From the NCBI RefSeq assembly GCF_043555985.1, contig NZ_JBIGIC010000021.1, positions 14,026 to 78,025 of the forward strand: DNA of 64,000 bases, read 5' to 3'. The notes below the pieces were generated by a model. It did not search any database. It saw only the letters and a list, made by a program, of their open reading frames with translations, and was not told the origin of the DNA. Position numbers and translations under genes: made by a program. Origin of the DNA: Pelomonas candidula. GTDB lineage: Bacteria; Pseudomonadota; Gammaproteobacteria; Burkholderiales; Burkholderiaceae_C. Of the stretch, positions 44,591 to 53,411 are shown one piece after another; position 1 is the first letter of the stretch; the number at the start of each line of letters is the position of its first letter.

Positions 44591-46309
44591 ATGCTTTTGG
44601 ACACGACCGTCATGAAGTCAGACCTGGATCACCTGGTTGCCCCCTCCCACACTGCCGGGCGCTCCGTGGCCTCGCTCACGCTGGATGCCGACGGCATCGT
44701 TCGCGACGCCAGCGACGGCATGCTCCAGTTGCTGGGCTATACCCGCGAACATCTGGTCGGCCAGCCTCATGCAGTGCTGTGTCCTGAAGCTGCCACCGCG
44801 CAGGGCGACGGCCAGCCTGCCTGGCGCCGTCATTCGGCGCGCAACGAGGTGCCGCATGCCGGCCGGCGCGTGCGCGCGGACGGTCAGGCCATCTGGCCCG
44901 CACTCGTGCACGTGCCGCTGCCCGGCCCTTCCGGCGAACCACAGACGTGGCTTGAGATCGCGATGGACAGCGACGCCCACCGCGGTCGCATGGCCGAGCT
45001 GGAGTCCTGCCATGCCGCCATGCTGCGCTCCCAGGCCGTCATCGAGTTCGACCTGCAGGGCCGCGTGACCGCAGCCAACGGCAACTTCCTGTCCGCCTTC
45101 GGCTACACCGCCGAGGAGCTGATGGGGCAGCACCACAGCAGGTTCTGCTCCGCCACCTACGCCAATTCGACCGAGTACCTGGCGTTCTGGGACGCCTTGC
45201 GGCGCGGCGAGTTCCGCTCGGGCGAGTTCCAGCGCTTCGGTTCCGACGGCCGCGAGGTGTGGATCAGGGCGACCTACAACCCGATGCTCGACCACGCCGG
45301 CAAGCCCTACAAGATCGTCAAGTTCGCCCACGACGTGACCGAGGAACGCCGCCGCGCCGCGGTGGCCGAAGGCAATCTCAAGGCCATCAGCCGCTCGGCC
45401 GCCGTCATCTCGTTCGATCTGCAGGGCCGGGTGCTCAACGCCAACGCCAACTTCCTGCGCACGATGGGCTACACGCTGGACGAGATCAAGGGCAAGCACC
45501 ACAGCATGTTCTGCGAGCCAGAGCTGACGCAGTCCTCCGACTACCGCGACTTCTGGGCAGACCTGAACGCCGGCAAGTTCGCCGCCGGCCGGTTCCGCCG
45601 CATCGGCAACCACGGCGCCGAGGTGTGGATCGAGGCCTCCTACAACCCCATCCTCGATCAGGATGGCAAGCCGATCCAGGTATTCAAGCTGGCCATGGAC
45701 GTGACCGACCGCGTGCGCAAGGAGCAGATCGTCGCCGAGAAGATCAGCGCCATGACGGCGGAACTGGGCGAGCTGAGTCGCGCGATCCAGGGCATCACCC
45801 ACCATGCTGACGACGTGTCGGCGCAGTCTCAGGTCTCCGTCGGGCACGCCAAGGCCGGAGCCGCGGTGCTGACACACGCGCGAGAAGTGATCGACGACGT
45901 GCAGCGCAGCACCGACGACATCCGACAGATGGTTGACACCATGGGCCAGATCGCCAACCAGACCAACCTGCTGGCCTTCAACGCCGCCATCGAGGCCGCT
46001 CGCGCCGGCGAGCACGGCGTGGGCTTCTCGGTGGTGGCCGACGAGGTGCGCAAGCTGGCCGAGAAGTCGGGCAGCGCGGCGCGCCAGATCGCCATGCTGG
46101 TAGGGGCCACCGCCACGCGCATCATCGACGGCAACCGCCTGACCCATGACGCCGAGAGCGCCTTCCAGCGCATCCTCGGTTCGGTGGAAGCCTCCGATGG
46201 CCTGATCAAGAACATCCACCTGGCCACGCACACGCAGTCCACCGCCACTCAACGTGCCGAGCACCTGCTGCAGCAACTGGAAGCCACGGCGCTGGCGGGT
46301 CGGTCATGA
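44591..46309 (+). CDS. Soluble PAS-PAS methyl-accepting chemotaxis protein
   Basis: 572 aa, no TM helices. Degenerate PAS region (about 20-125), then two similar PAS domains (about 140-250 and 262-372; both contain QGRV..AN.NFL, LxGxHHSxFC and WIxAxYNPxLD patterns), then an MCP signalling hairpin whose tip is IANQTNLLAFNAAIEAARAG. The PAS pair resembles Aer2/BdlA-type sensors, which bind haem or flavin; no axial ligand could be proved here. The start could be 44612 (MKSDLDHL). A sharply AT-rich stretch (about 44540-44590) precedes it. Confidence 0.92.
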   Translation: MLLDTTVMKSDLDHLVAPSHTAGRSVASLTLDADGIVRDASDGMLQLLGYTREHLVGQPHAVLCPEAATAQGDGQPAWRRHSARNEVPHAGRRVRADGQAIWPALVHVPLPGPSGEPQTWLEIAMDSDAHRGRMAELESCHAAMLRSQAVIEFDLQGRVTAANGNFLSAFGYTAEELMGQHHSRFCSATYANSTEYLAFWDALRRGEFRSGEFQRFGSDGREVWIRATYNPMLDHAGKPYKIVKFAHDVTEERRRAAVAEGNLKAISRSAAVISFDLQGRVLNANANFLRTMGYTLDEIKGKHHSMFCEPELTQSSDYRDFWADLNAGKFAAGRFRRIGNHGAEVWIEASYNPILDQDGKPIQVFKLAMDVTDRVRKEQIVAEKISAMTAELGELSRAIQGITHHADDVSAQSQVSVGHAKAGAAVLTHAREVIDDVQRSTDDIRQMVDTMGQIANQTNLLAFNAAIEAARAGEHGVGFSVVADEVRKLAEKSGSAARQIAMLVGATATRIIDGNRLTHDAESAFQRILGSVEASDGLIKNIHLATHTQSTATQRAEHLLQQLEATALAGRS

Positions 46310-47682
46310 ACGAGGCCCCGGGCACCGCGCGGCGATGGGCAATCGCCCGCATCGGCGCCACGCGGCTGGCCGTCGACGCCGCATGGGTGGAGTCCGCCCT
46401 GGCCGCCGACCGGCCGCTCGAACCGCTGCCACGCCGCTCGGGGCCGGTGGCCGGGCTGCTCGCGACGCCACGGGGCCTGGTGCCGGCGGTCGACATCCCG
46501 AGATGGGTGCCGCTGCCGGGCGCGAACGCCACCGAAGCGCCGACCGACGCCCTGGCGGCAGGCGCTGGCCATCGCTACCTGGTCCTGGCCCGGCAGGGAC
46601 GCCGCGTCGGCATCCGCGTCGACGAGCTGATGGGGATCGAACAGGCCCCTGCGTCCAGGCGGCAGCGCATGCACCACGCCGACGACCCGCGGGAGCTGTT
46701 CGACGGCCTGCTCGCTGCCGAAGGAGATGAACCGCCGGCGCTGGTGCTGGAGCCTGGCCGGCTCATGGACCTGCTGAACCTGTGGGTGGGCTGCACCGAG
46801 GCGGAGGCGCGGCCATCCGCGACAGCCGTCGTCGACCGCCGCACCGACTCGACGGCGCTGTTCCGCGTGGCCGGACAAGTCGTCGCCGTCCGGACACGTC
46901 ATGTGGTCGAGCTGCTGCCGCTGCCCGCCGCGCCGGCCTCGTTCGTCGTGAGTGCAGCCACCCGCAACTTCGTGACCTGGCGCGACTCGATGGTCCCGCT
47001 GCTGAACGCCGCCTGGGTGATGCCGCGCTCGGCGCCGGGGGGCACCGCAACACTGGCGGCGGTGCTGTGCGACGACACCGGCCGCCACGCCATGCTGCCC
47101 ATCGACGAGTTGCTCGGCCACGCGGCGGCGCCGCTCCACGCCCCGGGCCTTGACGACGACGCACCGGCCTGGTGGGGAGGCGCCTGGGAAGCCGACGAAG
47201 GCCTGGCCCGCGAGCTGCGTGCCGACGTGCTGCTGGCCGCCCTGCCCGAATCAGCCTTGCGCAAGACCACGCAACGCCTCGACCCGGCCACCCGGAGCCC
47301 GACAAACGAGCATGCCCACGTCGTGCTGCAGGCCGGCGCGAGCTTCGCCGTCCCGATGCACGAGGTGCTCGCCATCCTGGACAACGCCGCGGCCGACGCC
47401 ACGACCTGCCAGTGGCGGGGCCAGACCGTCCCCGTGCGGCAACTCGGCACCACGGCCCCGACCGGGAGGCTGCTGGCGCTCTTCCACTGCGAAGGCGGCT
47501 GCATCGCCCTGCGCGCCGACCGCCTGGTGGCCCTATTGCCAGCCCACGCGGCCGAGACGTCGAGCTTCCCCGGCCGCCCTGGCGAACGCATGCTGACCAC
47601 CCGCGAGCCGAACGCCAGCTACCTCGTACGCAGCGCAGCCCAGTTGGTCTGCGAAAGCCGCCCGGCCGCCGCCCTCTACTGA
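46306..47682 (+). CDS. Multi-domain CheW-like protein
   Basis: 458 aa coupled to the receptor gene (ATGA overlap). I read three CheW-like modules at about 8-150, 175-315 and 333-455: each has the beta-barrel pattern of CheW (VAGLLATPRGLVPAVDI, RYLVLARQGRRVGIRVDEL; FRVAGQVVAVRTRHVVELL; HVVLQAGASFAVPMHEVLAIL, LALFHCEGGCIALRADRLVAL). The first and third are the clearer ones. It may tie several receptors or kinases together. No cheA, cheR, cheB or cheY is present nearby. Confidence 0.78.
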   Translation: MNEAPGTARRWAIARIGATRLAVDAAWVESALAADRPLEPLPRRSGPVAGLLATPRGLVPAVDIPRWVPLPGANATEAPTDALAAGAGHRYLVLARQGRRVGIRVDELMGIEQAPASRRQRMHHADDPRELFDGLLAAEGDEPPALVLEPGRLMDLLNLWVGCTEAEARPSATAVVDRRTDSTALFRVAGQVVAVRTRHVVELLPLPAAPASFVVSAATRNFVTWRDSMVPLLNAAWVMPRSAPGGTATLAAVLCDDTGRHAMLPIDELLGHAAAPLHAPGLDDDAPAWWGGAWEADEGLARELRADVLLAALPESALRKTTQRLDPATRSPTNEHAHVVLQAGASFAVPMHEVLAILDNAAADATTCQWRGQTVPVRQLGTTAPTGRLLALFHCEGGCIALRADRLVALLPAHAAETSSFPGRPGERMLTTREPNASYLVRSAAQLVCESRPAAALY

Positions 47683-47802
47683 GAAGCCGCGGGAGCGCCC
47701 GGCGCGCGCACCTCTGCCGGCCGGCGCCTCCCGGGTGACAGACACCGGCGGGCGGGTCGCGGCATGATCGGCCTCCACGCAGCCCCAAGGCCCTCGCCCC
47801 CC

Positions 47803-48612
47803 ATGCAACTCGAAACCCTCGCCGTCTCCATCCAGGACCACATCGCCACCGTGCGCCTGAACCGCCCCGACAAGGCCAACGCGATGAACGCGGTGATGTG
47901 GCAGGACATCCGCCGCGCGTTCGACTGGATCGACGCCCAGCCCGAAGCCCGCGTGGCGGTGCTGGAGGGCGAAGGCCGGCACTTCACCGCCGGCATCGAC
48001 CTGCAGATGATGATGGGCCTGGCCCCGCAGATCCAGGACCCCTGCGACGGCCGCACGCGCGAGAGCCTGCGCCGCGTCATCCTCGACATGCAGGACACGC
48101 TGACCAGCCTGGAACGCTGCCGCAAGCCGGTGCTCGCGGCCATCCACGGCGCCTGCGTGGGCGGCGGTATCGATCTGATCTGCGCCGCCGACATGCGCTA
48201 CTGCAGTGCGGACGCCTACTTCTCGATCAAGGAGATCGACATCGGCATGGTGGCCGACGTCGGCACGCTGCAGCGCCTGCCCAAGCTGATCGGCTCGCAG
48301 GGCCTGGTGCGCGAGCTGGCCTACACGGGCCGGCGCGTGGAGGCCGCGGAGGCGCGCGAGATCGGCCTGGTCAACCGCGTGTTTGACAGCCGCGAGGCAT
48401 TGCAGGCCGGCGTGCGCGAGATCGCCGCGACCATTGCCGCCAAGTCGCCGCTGTCCATCCGCGGCACCAAGGAACAGCTCAACTACGCGCGCGACCATTC
48501 GGTGGCCGACGGCCTCAACCACATCGCGACCTGGAACGCGGCGATGCTGATGAGCGAGGACCTGCAGAAGGCCATGATGGCCGGCAAGGGCACCGCGACC
48601 TTCCGCGACTGA
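47803..48612 (+). CDS. Crotonase-family protein, probable delta3,5-delta2,4-dienoyl-CoA isomerase
   Basis: 269 aa. Oxyanion-hole regions EGRHFTAGIDLQMMM and HGACVGGGIDLICAADMRY. The segment FSIKEIDIGMVADVGTLQRL closely follows ECH1, including the Glu and Asp acid/base pair, so isomerisation of 3,5-dienoyl-CoA during unsaturated fatty-acid oxidation is likely. A start at 47764 adds 13 poorly conserved residues. It is not part of the paa operon. Stands alone. Confidence 0.88.
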   Translation: MQLETLAVSIQDHIATVRLNRPDKANAMNAVMWQDIRRAFDWIDAQPEARVAVLEGEGRHFTAGIDLQMMMGLAPQIQDPCDGRTRESLRRVILDMQDTLTSLERCRKPVLAAIHGACVGGGIDLICAADMRYCSADAYFSIKEIDIGMVADVGTLQRLPKLIGSQGLVRELAYTGRRVEAAEAREIGLVNRVFDSREALQAGVREIAATIAAKSPLSIRGTKEQLNYARDHSVADGLNHIATWNAAMLMSEDLQKAMMAGKGTATFRD

Positions 48613-48635
48613 ACCCTGGCGGCCCGGCCGGCCGA

Positions 48636-48851
48636 TCAGAGCCCCGGCGGCAGCGGGCCGAAGCGCGGCGTGGGGCCTCGCTCCAACTGTTGCAGCCGCC
48701 GCTCCAGGTCGGCGATGTCCCGCGCTTCGCGGAGGAAGCGCTCGTCGTCGTCCACATGTGGCTGATGCCAGGTCCGCCGCAGCCAGGCACCGGCGCGCCG
48801 GAGCAGGTCCGGGACATCGACGGTCGGGGTACGAGTGGCGGTGCGAAGCAT
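48636..48851 (-). CDS. DUF3563-family small protein
   Basis: 71 aa. The C-terminal part (RFLREARDIADLERRLQQLE) is the conserved helix of DUF3563, a short betaproteobacterial family of unknown role. Charged and probably soluble. Convergent with the crotonase gene. Alternative ORFs on the opposite strand look like shadows. Confidence 0.78.
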   Translation of the reverse strand: MLRTATRTPTVDVPDLLRRAGAWLRRTWHQPHVDDDERFLREARDIADLERRLQQLERGPTPRFGPLPPGL

Positions 48852-49016
48852 GGGACTCTTTCGTGATGCGTTGGCTCACGATAGATTTCGCTCCCACCGG
48901 CGCCAAGGCACAGCTGGCACTGCGTTCAGCCGCCCTGTATCAGCGCCCGCGCTGACACAGCCGGCTGGTTCGGCTCCTTCCGCCATCGCTCCCGTTGAAC
49001 TTTCCACGTGCCTGCC

Positions 49017-49643
49017 ATGCTGACACTCACCCAGACCCTCGCCTTCCTCGCCACCGCGCTGGTGCTGACCGCCACGCCCGGGCCGGACAACCTGATGGTG
49101 CTGAGCATGGGCATGTCCCGCGGCCGGCGGGCAGGCATCGCGTTCGGCCTCGGCTGCGCGCTGGGCTGCCTGAGCCACACGCTGCTGGCAGTCGTCGGCG
49201 TGAGTGCGCTGGTGGCGGCGTCGCCGGTCGCGTTCACGCTGCTGAAGGTGGCCGGTGGCGCCTACCTCGTCTGGATGGGCGTGCAGGCCTGGCGGCATGC
49301 CGGCGCGGTGCGCGTGGGTGGCGAGGCGACGGATACCACGCCGCTGCGCCAGCTGTTCGTGAAGGGGCTGATCGCCAACGCCATCAACCCCAAGGTGGTG
49401 CTGTTCTTCCTGTCCTTCCTGCCGCAGTTCGTCGTCGCGTCGCAGGGCGAGGTGGCGTGGCAGCTGGGGCTGCTGGGGCTGCTCTTCACGGCTCAGGCCG
49501 TGCTGCTGTTCGGGCTGCTGGGCTATTTCTCCGGCAGCGTCGGCGCCTGGCTGAACCGCCGGCCCGGCGTGGGCCGCTGGCTGGACCGCCTGGCCGGCAC
49601 GGTGTTCATCGGCCTGGGCGTGCGCATGATCGCGGCACGCTGA
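49017..49643 (+). CDS. LysE/RhtB-family amino-acid exporter
   Basis: 208 aa with about six TM helices. N-terminal signature TATPGPDNLMVLSMGMSRGRRAGI and the helix-4 KGLIANAINPKVVLFFLSFLPQF are diagnostic. Exports amino acids or derivatives such as homoserine lactone; the substrate is unknown. ATG at 49017 is preferred over an upstream GTG at 49008. Confidence 0.92.
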   Translation: MLTLTQTLAFLATALVLTATPGPDNLMVLSMGMSRGRRAGIAFGLGCALGCLSHTLLAVVGVSALVAASPVAFTLLKVAGGAYLVWMGVQAWRHAGAVRVGGEATDTTPLRQLFVKGLIANAINPKVVLFFLSFLPQFVVASQGEVAWQLGLLGLLFTAQAVLLFGLLGYFSGSVGAWLNRRPGVGRWLDRLAGTVFIGLGVRMIAAR

Positions 49644-49656
49644 AAGCCGGCGCCGC

Positions 49657-50187
49657 TCAACGCGACGCAGCCTTGCGCGACGCGGCGGCGGCGAGCGCCT
49701 TCAAGCCCTTGTTGACCTGGTCGCGGTTGCCCTGCGCCGCGGCATCGAGGCTGGCGTTGTCGTCCGCGAGCGTGAGGCCGGCGCCGGCCAACGCCTCGCG
49801 CGCTTCGCCGACCGACAGGCCGAAGACTTCGGCCACCGCGCGCAACGGTGCGCGCGCCAGCGCCTGCACCGCGACGGCGGCCATCGAGCCGCCCTTGCCG
49901 CCGTCGGCCGGGCGCACGAAGGCGGTGGCCGCGAACACGGCCACCGCCACCAGCAGCAACGCCAGCGCGCGGCGATGGCCGGTGAAGTGCCGCTTGAACG
50001 CCGCCAGGTTGGACAGCACGTGCAACATCACGGCGGCCACCAGGCCCCAGCCCAGCCAGGTGTGAATGTCCTTCTGCAACGGCGATTGCCAGTGGAAGAA
50101 CAGCATCACGCCGGTGGCGGCCATCAGGGTGAAGCAGGCCATGACCAGCGGCGTGGCCCAGTGGCGGGAAACGGAAGGAGTCGTCAT
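49657..50187 (-). CDS. DUF4405-like membrane protein
   Basis: 176 aa: three TM helices in the first 90 residues (LVMACFTLMAATGVMLFFHW, TWLGWGLVAAVMLHVLSNLAA, ALALLLVAVAVFAATAFV) with His pairs (HW, IHTWLGW, MLHVL) like those of cytochrome-b-type DUF4405 proteins, then a soluble tail (GLSVGEAREALAGAGLTLAD). Haem binding is plausible but not shown. Convergent with the exporter gene. Confidence 0.8.
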   Translation of the reverse strand: MTTPSVSRHWATPLVMACFTLMAATGVMLFFHWQSPLQKDIHTWLGWGLVAAVMLHVLSNLAAFKRHFTGHRRALALLLVAVAVFAATAFVRPADGGKGGSMAAVAVQALARAPLRAVAEVFGLSVGEAREALAGAGLTLADDNASLDAAAQGNRDQVNKGLKALAAAASRKAASR

Positions 50188-50370
50188 CAGGATGGGAGCA
50201 ATGGAAGGACAAGAACCTGCGCATCATCCCTGCGCCCGGTGAACGCCACGTTGCTGTACTCGCCGCCCCCTCAACACGCAGCAAGTTGACCGGGATCAGA
50301 GCCTGCCGGGTGGCCGCTGCCTAGAGTCAGGCAACACCTCTTCCGAGCGGCCAGCGCCGCCCTCCTCCCC

Positions 50371-51960
50371 ATGCTCGACCCCAAGAACGCCGACGTCTGG
50401 CTCGTCGGTGGCGGCATCGCCTCGATGGCAGCGGCCACCTTCCTCATCCGCGACGCCGGCATGCCCGGCGCCCGCATCCACATCCTCGAAGAACTCGGCA
50501 TCGCCGGCGGCTGCCTGGACGGCAGTGCCTCGCCCACCCAGCCCGGCTACGTGACCCGCGGCGGGCGCATGCTCTGCGAGGAGGTCTACCAGTGCCTGTG
50601 GAACCTGCTGGACGGCATTCCCTCGCTGGAGAAGCCGGGCCTGTCGGTGCGGCAGGAGATCGTCGCCTTCAACGAACAGGTGCGCACCGAGGCTCACGCC
50701 CGGCTCATCGCCCGGGGCCCGCGCATCGTCGATGCGCGCCACTACGGTCTCGATGGCCGCGACCGCGCCGAGCTGACGCGCCTGCTCGCCACGCCCGAGT
50801 CGCTGCTGGGCGCGCGGCGCATCGACGAGCTGTTCTCGCCGCACTTCTTCCAGAGCAACTTCTGGCAGATGTGGCGCACCACTTTCGCCTTCCAGGACTG
50901 GCACAGCGCCATCGAGCTGCGGCGCTACTTCCTGCGCTTCCTGCAGGAGTTCCCCCGCATGCACACGCTGGCCGGCGTGCGCCGCACGCCCTACAACCAG
51001 TACGACTCCATCGCCGTGCCGCTGCAGCGCTGGCTGACGGCCCAGGGCGTGGACGTGCGCTTCGGCCACCGCGTCACCGACGTCGACTTCGACCAGCGCG
51101 ACCCCGCCGCCCGCCGCGCCACGCGGCTGCACGTGCAGACGGCCCAGGGCGCGCAGGCCATCGACATCGCGCCGGGCGACGCCTGCTTCATCACGCTGGG
51201 CTCCATCACCGCCGACGCCACCTACGGCAGCAACACCGACGCGCCCGAGCTGATCCGCGACCGCCGCGACGGCGCCTGGTCGTTGTGGGAGACGCTGGCG
51301 CCCAAGGCCGACGACTTCGGCCGCCCGCACACCTTCTTCAACGTGGACGACAACAAATGGCTGTCCTTCACGCTGACCATGCACGGCCGCACGCTGCTGG
51401 ACCGGCTCATCGGCTTCAGCGGCAACGAGCCCGGCACCGGCGCGCTGATGACGTTGACGGACTCCAACTGGCTGATGTCCCTCGTCGTGCCCTACCAGCC
51501 GCACTTCCCCGGCATGCCGGCGGACACCTACACCGCCTGGGGCTACGGCCTCTTCATCGACGCACCGGGCGACTTCGTGCACAAGCCCATGTCGCAGTGC
51601 GGTGGCCGAGAGCTGCTGGACGAGTTGCTGCACCACCTCGGCTTCGACGACATCCGCGCCGTGGCGCTGGCCAGCACCGACGTGACGCCGGTCATGCTCC
51701 CCTACGGCTCGGCCATGTTCGCACCGCGCAAACCGGCCGATCGCCCCCACGTGCTGCCCGAAGGCGCGGCCAACTTCGCCTTCCTGGGCCAGCACGTCGA
51801 GCTGCCGGACGACACGGTCTACACCGTCGAATACTCCGTGCACTGCGCCATGCACGCCGTCTACCGCCTGTTCGGCGTGGACAAGCCGATCCCGCCGATC
51901 TATCAGGGCCTGCACGACCCGCACGTCGGCCTGGAGGCGCTGACGGCGGCGTTCAGCTGA
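50371..51960 (+). CDS. ohyA: Oleate hydratase
   Basis: 529 aa FAD-dependent hydratase adding water to the cis-9 double bond of oleate. Dinucleotide fold VWLVGGGIASMAAATFLIRD at the N-terminus; GYVTRGGRMLCEEVYQCLWNLL is the active-site loop with the conserved Glu; PYNQYDSIAVPLQRWL, WLSFTLTMH and YTVEYSVHCAMHAVYRL also match. It is on the short side for the family, lacking an N-terminal extension. Probably detoxifies or exploits unsaturated fatty acids. Confidence 0.94.
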   Translation: MLDPKNADVWLVGGGIASMAAATFLIRDAGMPGARIHILEELGIAGGCLDGSASPTQPGYVTRGGRMLCEEVYQCLWNLLDGIPSLEKPGLSVRQEIVAFNEQVRTEAHARLIARGPRIVDARHYGLDGRDRAELTRLLATPESLLGARRIDELFSPHFFQSNFWQMWRTTFAFQDWHSAIELRRYFLRFLQEFPRMHTLAGVRRTPYNQYDSIAVPLQRWLTAQGVDVRFGHRVTDVDFDQRDPAARRATRLHVQTAQGAQAIDIAPGDACFITLGSITADATYGSNTDAPELIRDRRDGAWSLWETLAPKADDFGRPHTFFNVDDNKWLSFTLTMHGRTLLDRLIGFSGNEPGTGALMTLTDSNWLMSLVVPYQPHFPGMPADTYTAWGYGLFIDAPGDFVHKPMSQCGGRELLDELLHHLGFDDIRAVALASTDVTPVMLPYGSAMFAPRKPADRPHVLPEGAANFAFLGQHVELPDDTVYTVEYSVHCAMHAVYRLFGVDKPIPPIYQGLHDPHVGLEALTAAFS

Positions 51961-51976
51961 CGACGGCGACGGCGCG

Positions 51977-52801
51977 CTACTCGATCAGGTCGATGGCCCA
52001 GTCGAACGACGGCTTGGCAACGTGGTCGTGGGCAACGCCGAAGTCCCGGCGGTCGATCACCAGCCCTTCGTAGCCCCGCCGCCGGTAGCGCACCTGGTAG
52101 GCATCCACGTCCTGCACGTTGCCCGGCGCGCTGGCGCTGCTGAGGATCAGATGCACCGGCAGGCGACGGCTGGCCGCAAAGCGCGCGTCCTCGTCACGGA
52201 GGTTCTGCGGCGTGAGGCCCCAGAAGGCGCCGTCGAACAGCAGGTAGTTGCCGAAGAACGGCGTCGTCGAGCTCTCGTGACTCAACAGGATGGCCCCGAG
52301 CAGACCGCCGTAGGACGTGCCCGCGAACGTACGCGCCGTCGTCGTGCGGTAGCTGGCCTCGATCAGTGGCACCAGTTCCTGCTTCAGGAAGCTGCTGTAG
52401 GCCGGCGCACCGTCGGCGGTGTAGTCGATGGCGCGGCGATCCGGCTCGGGGCCGCCCTGCTCGATGCTCACGAGGATCGTCTGCTTGTGGCGCTGGTCCA
52501 GCATCCGAGAGAAAGCCTGAAAAGACCACTGCCCGTCGGTCGCATAGATGACCGGGTAGCGCCTGCCCGACGTGGCATAGCCCTGCGGCAGGTAGACGTG
52601 GAAGGGGTAGGCGATGCCCGTGTACCCGGACGCGATCGATTTGTTGCGCTCCACCGTGCCGGCGTAAACGTAGGCAGGTGCCGACGCCGCGGACGGCGGC
52701 GGCTGCACAGCGGACGGCCGGGCATCGGCCGACGGGCCCACGCCGCGGCAGGCGCAGGCCATGCAGGCCAGGCCCAGCAGCAGGCACCGACGTAAGGACA
52801 T
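51977..52801 (-). CDS. Lipoprotein esterase of the alpha/beta hydrolase (EstD/Fes-like) type
   Basis: 274 aa. Signal peptide with a lipobox-like end (LLGLACMACAC). The mature protein has YPFHVYLPQGYATSGRRYPV, the nucleophile elbow FAGTSYGGLLGAILL, and a final His in GVAHDHVAKPSF, matching esterase-D/enterochelin-esterase-like families. The internal ATG at 52801, after GAGAGAG, starts the signal peptide; 37 upstream codons were rejected. Confidence 0.83.
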   Translation of the reverse strand: MSLRRCLLLGLACMACACRGVGPSADARPSAVQPPPSAASAPAYVYAGTVERNKSIASGYTGIAYPFHVYLPQGYATSGRRYPVIYATDGQWSFQAFSRMLDQRHKQTILVSIEQGGPEPDRRAIDYTADGAPAYSSFLKQELVPLIEASYRTTTARTFAGTSYGGLLGAILLSHESSTTPFFGNYLLFDGAFWGLTPQNLRDEDARFAASRRLPVHLILSSASAPGNVQDVDAYQVRYRRRGYEGLVIDRRDFGVAHDHVAKPSFDWAIDLIE

Positions 52802-52955
52802 GGGGCTCTCTCGGTTGTGACGGCCGCGAGCATACGCACGACCGGGGCGACGGCTGGCGCCGCGTGACGGCGAGAAGCACGGGTTGGCGAACCCGCGGGC
52901 TCGCGCCGGCAAACGCCCCTAGCATGCACGCCGACACCCGCAGCCACCGCCACCC

Positions 52956-53411
52956 ATGCAAATCGCCCGAGAGACTCCCGACCAGCCCGACGTCATCGCC
53001 CTTATCGCCGAGCTGGACGCCTACCAGGACAGCCTCTACCCGCCCGAGAGCCGGCACGCGCTGGACCTGACCTCGCTGAAGCAGGACAACGTGCTGTTTT
53101 ACGTCGCCCGCAACGACGCTAGGGTCGCCCTTGGCTGCGGCGCCGTCGTGCTGGGCGACACCTATGGCGAAATCAAGCGCATGTACGTCAGCCCCGCGAG
53201 CCGCGGCCAAGGCGTCGCGCGGCGGCTGCTGCAGGTGCTGGAAGCCGCGGCCGCCGCTGCCGGCTGCCGGCTGCTCACGCTGGAGACCGGGCCCTATCAG
53301 CCCGAAGCGCTGGGCTTGTACGCAGCGCTCGGCTTCGAGCGATGCGGGCCCTTCGGCGGCTACGCGGACGACCCGCTCAGCGTGTTCATGCAGAAGGCGA
53401 TCGGCGGCTAA
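52956..53411 (+). CDS. GNAT-family N-acetyltransferase
   Basis: 151 aa. Acetyl-CoA site in YVSPASRGQGVARRLLQVLE (RGQGVARR) and a motif-B region LETGPYQPEALGLYAALGFE. The N-terminus (YQDSLYPPESRHALDL) is typical of PhnO/small-molecule acetyltransferases of the YjhQ kind. Substrate unknown. Its end overlaps the convergent TPR gene by four bases. Confidence 0.88.
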   Translation: MQIARETPDQPDVIALIAELDAYQDSLYPPESRHALDLTSLKQDNVLFYVARNDARVALGCGAVVLGDTYGEIKRMYVSPASRGQGVARRLLQVLEAAAAAAGCRLLTLETGPYQPEALGLYAALGFERCGPFGGYADDPLSVFMQKAIGG

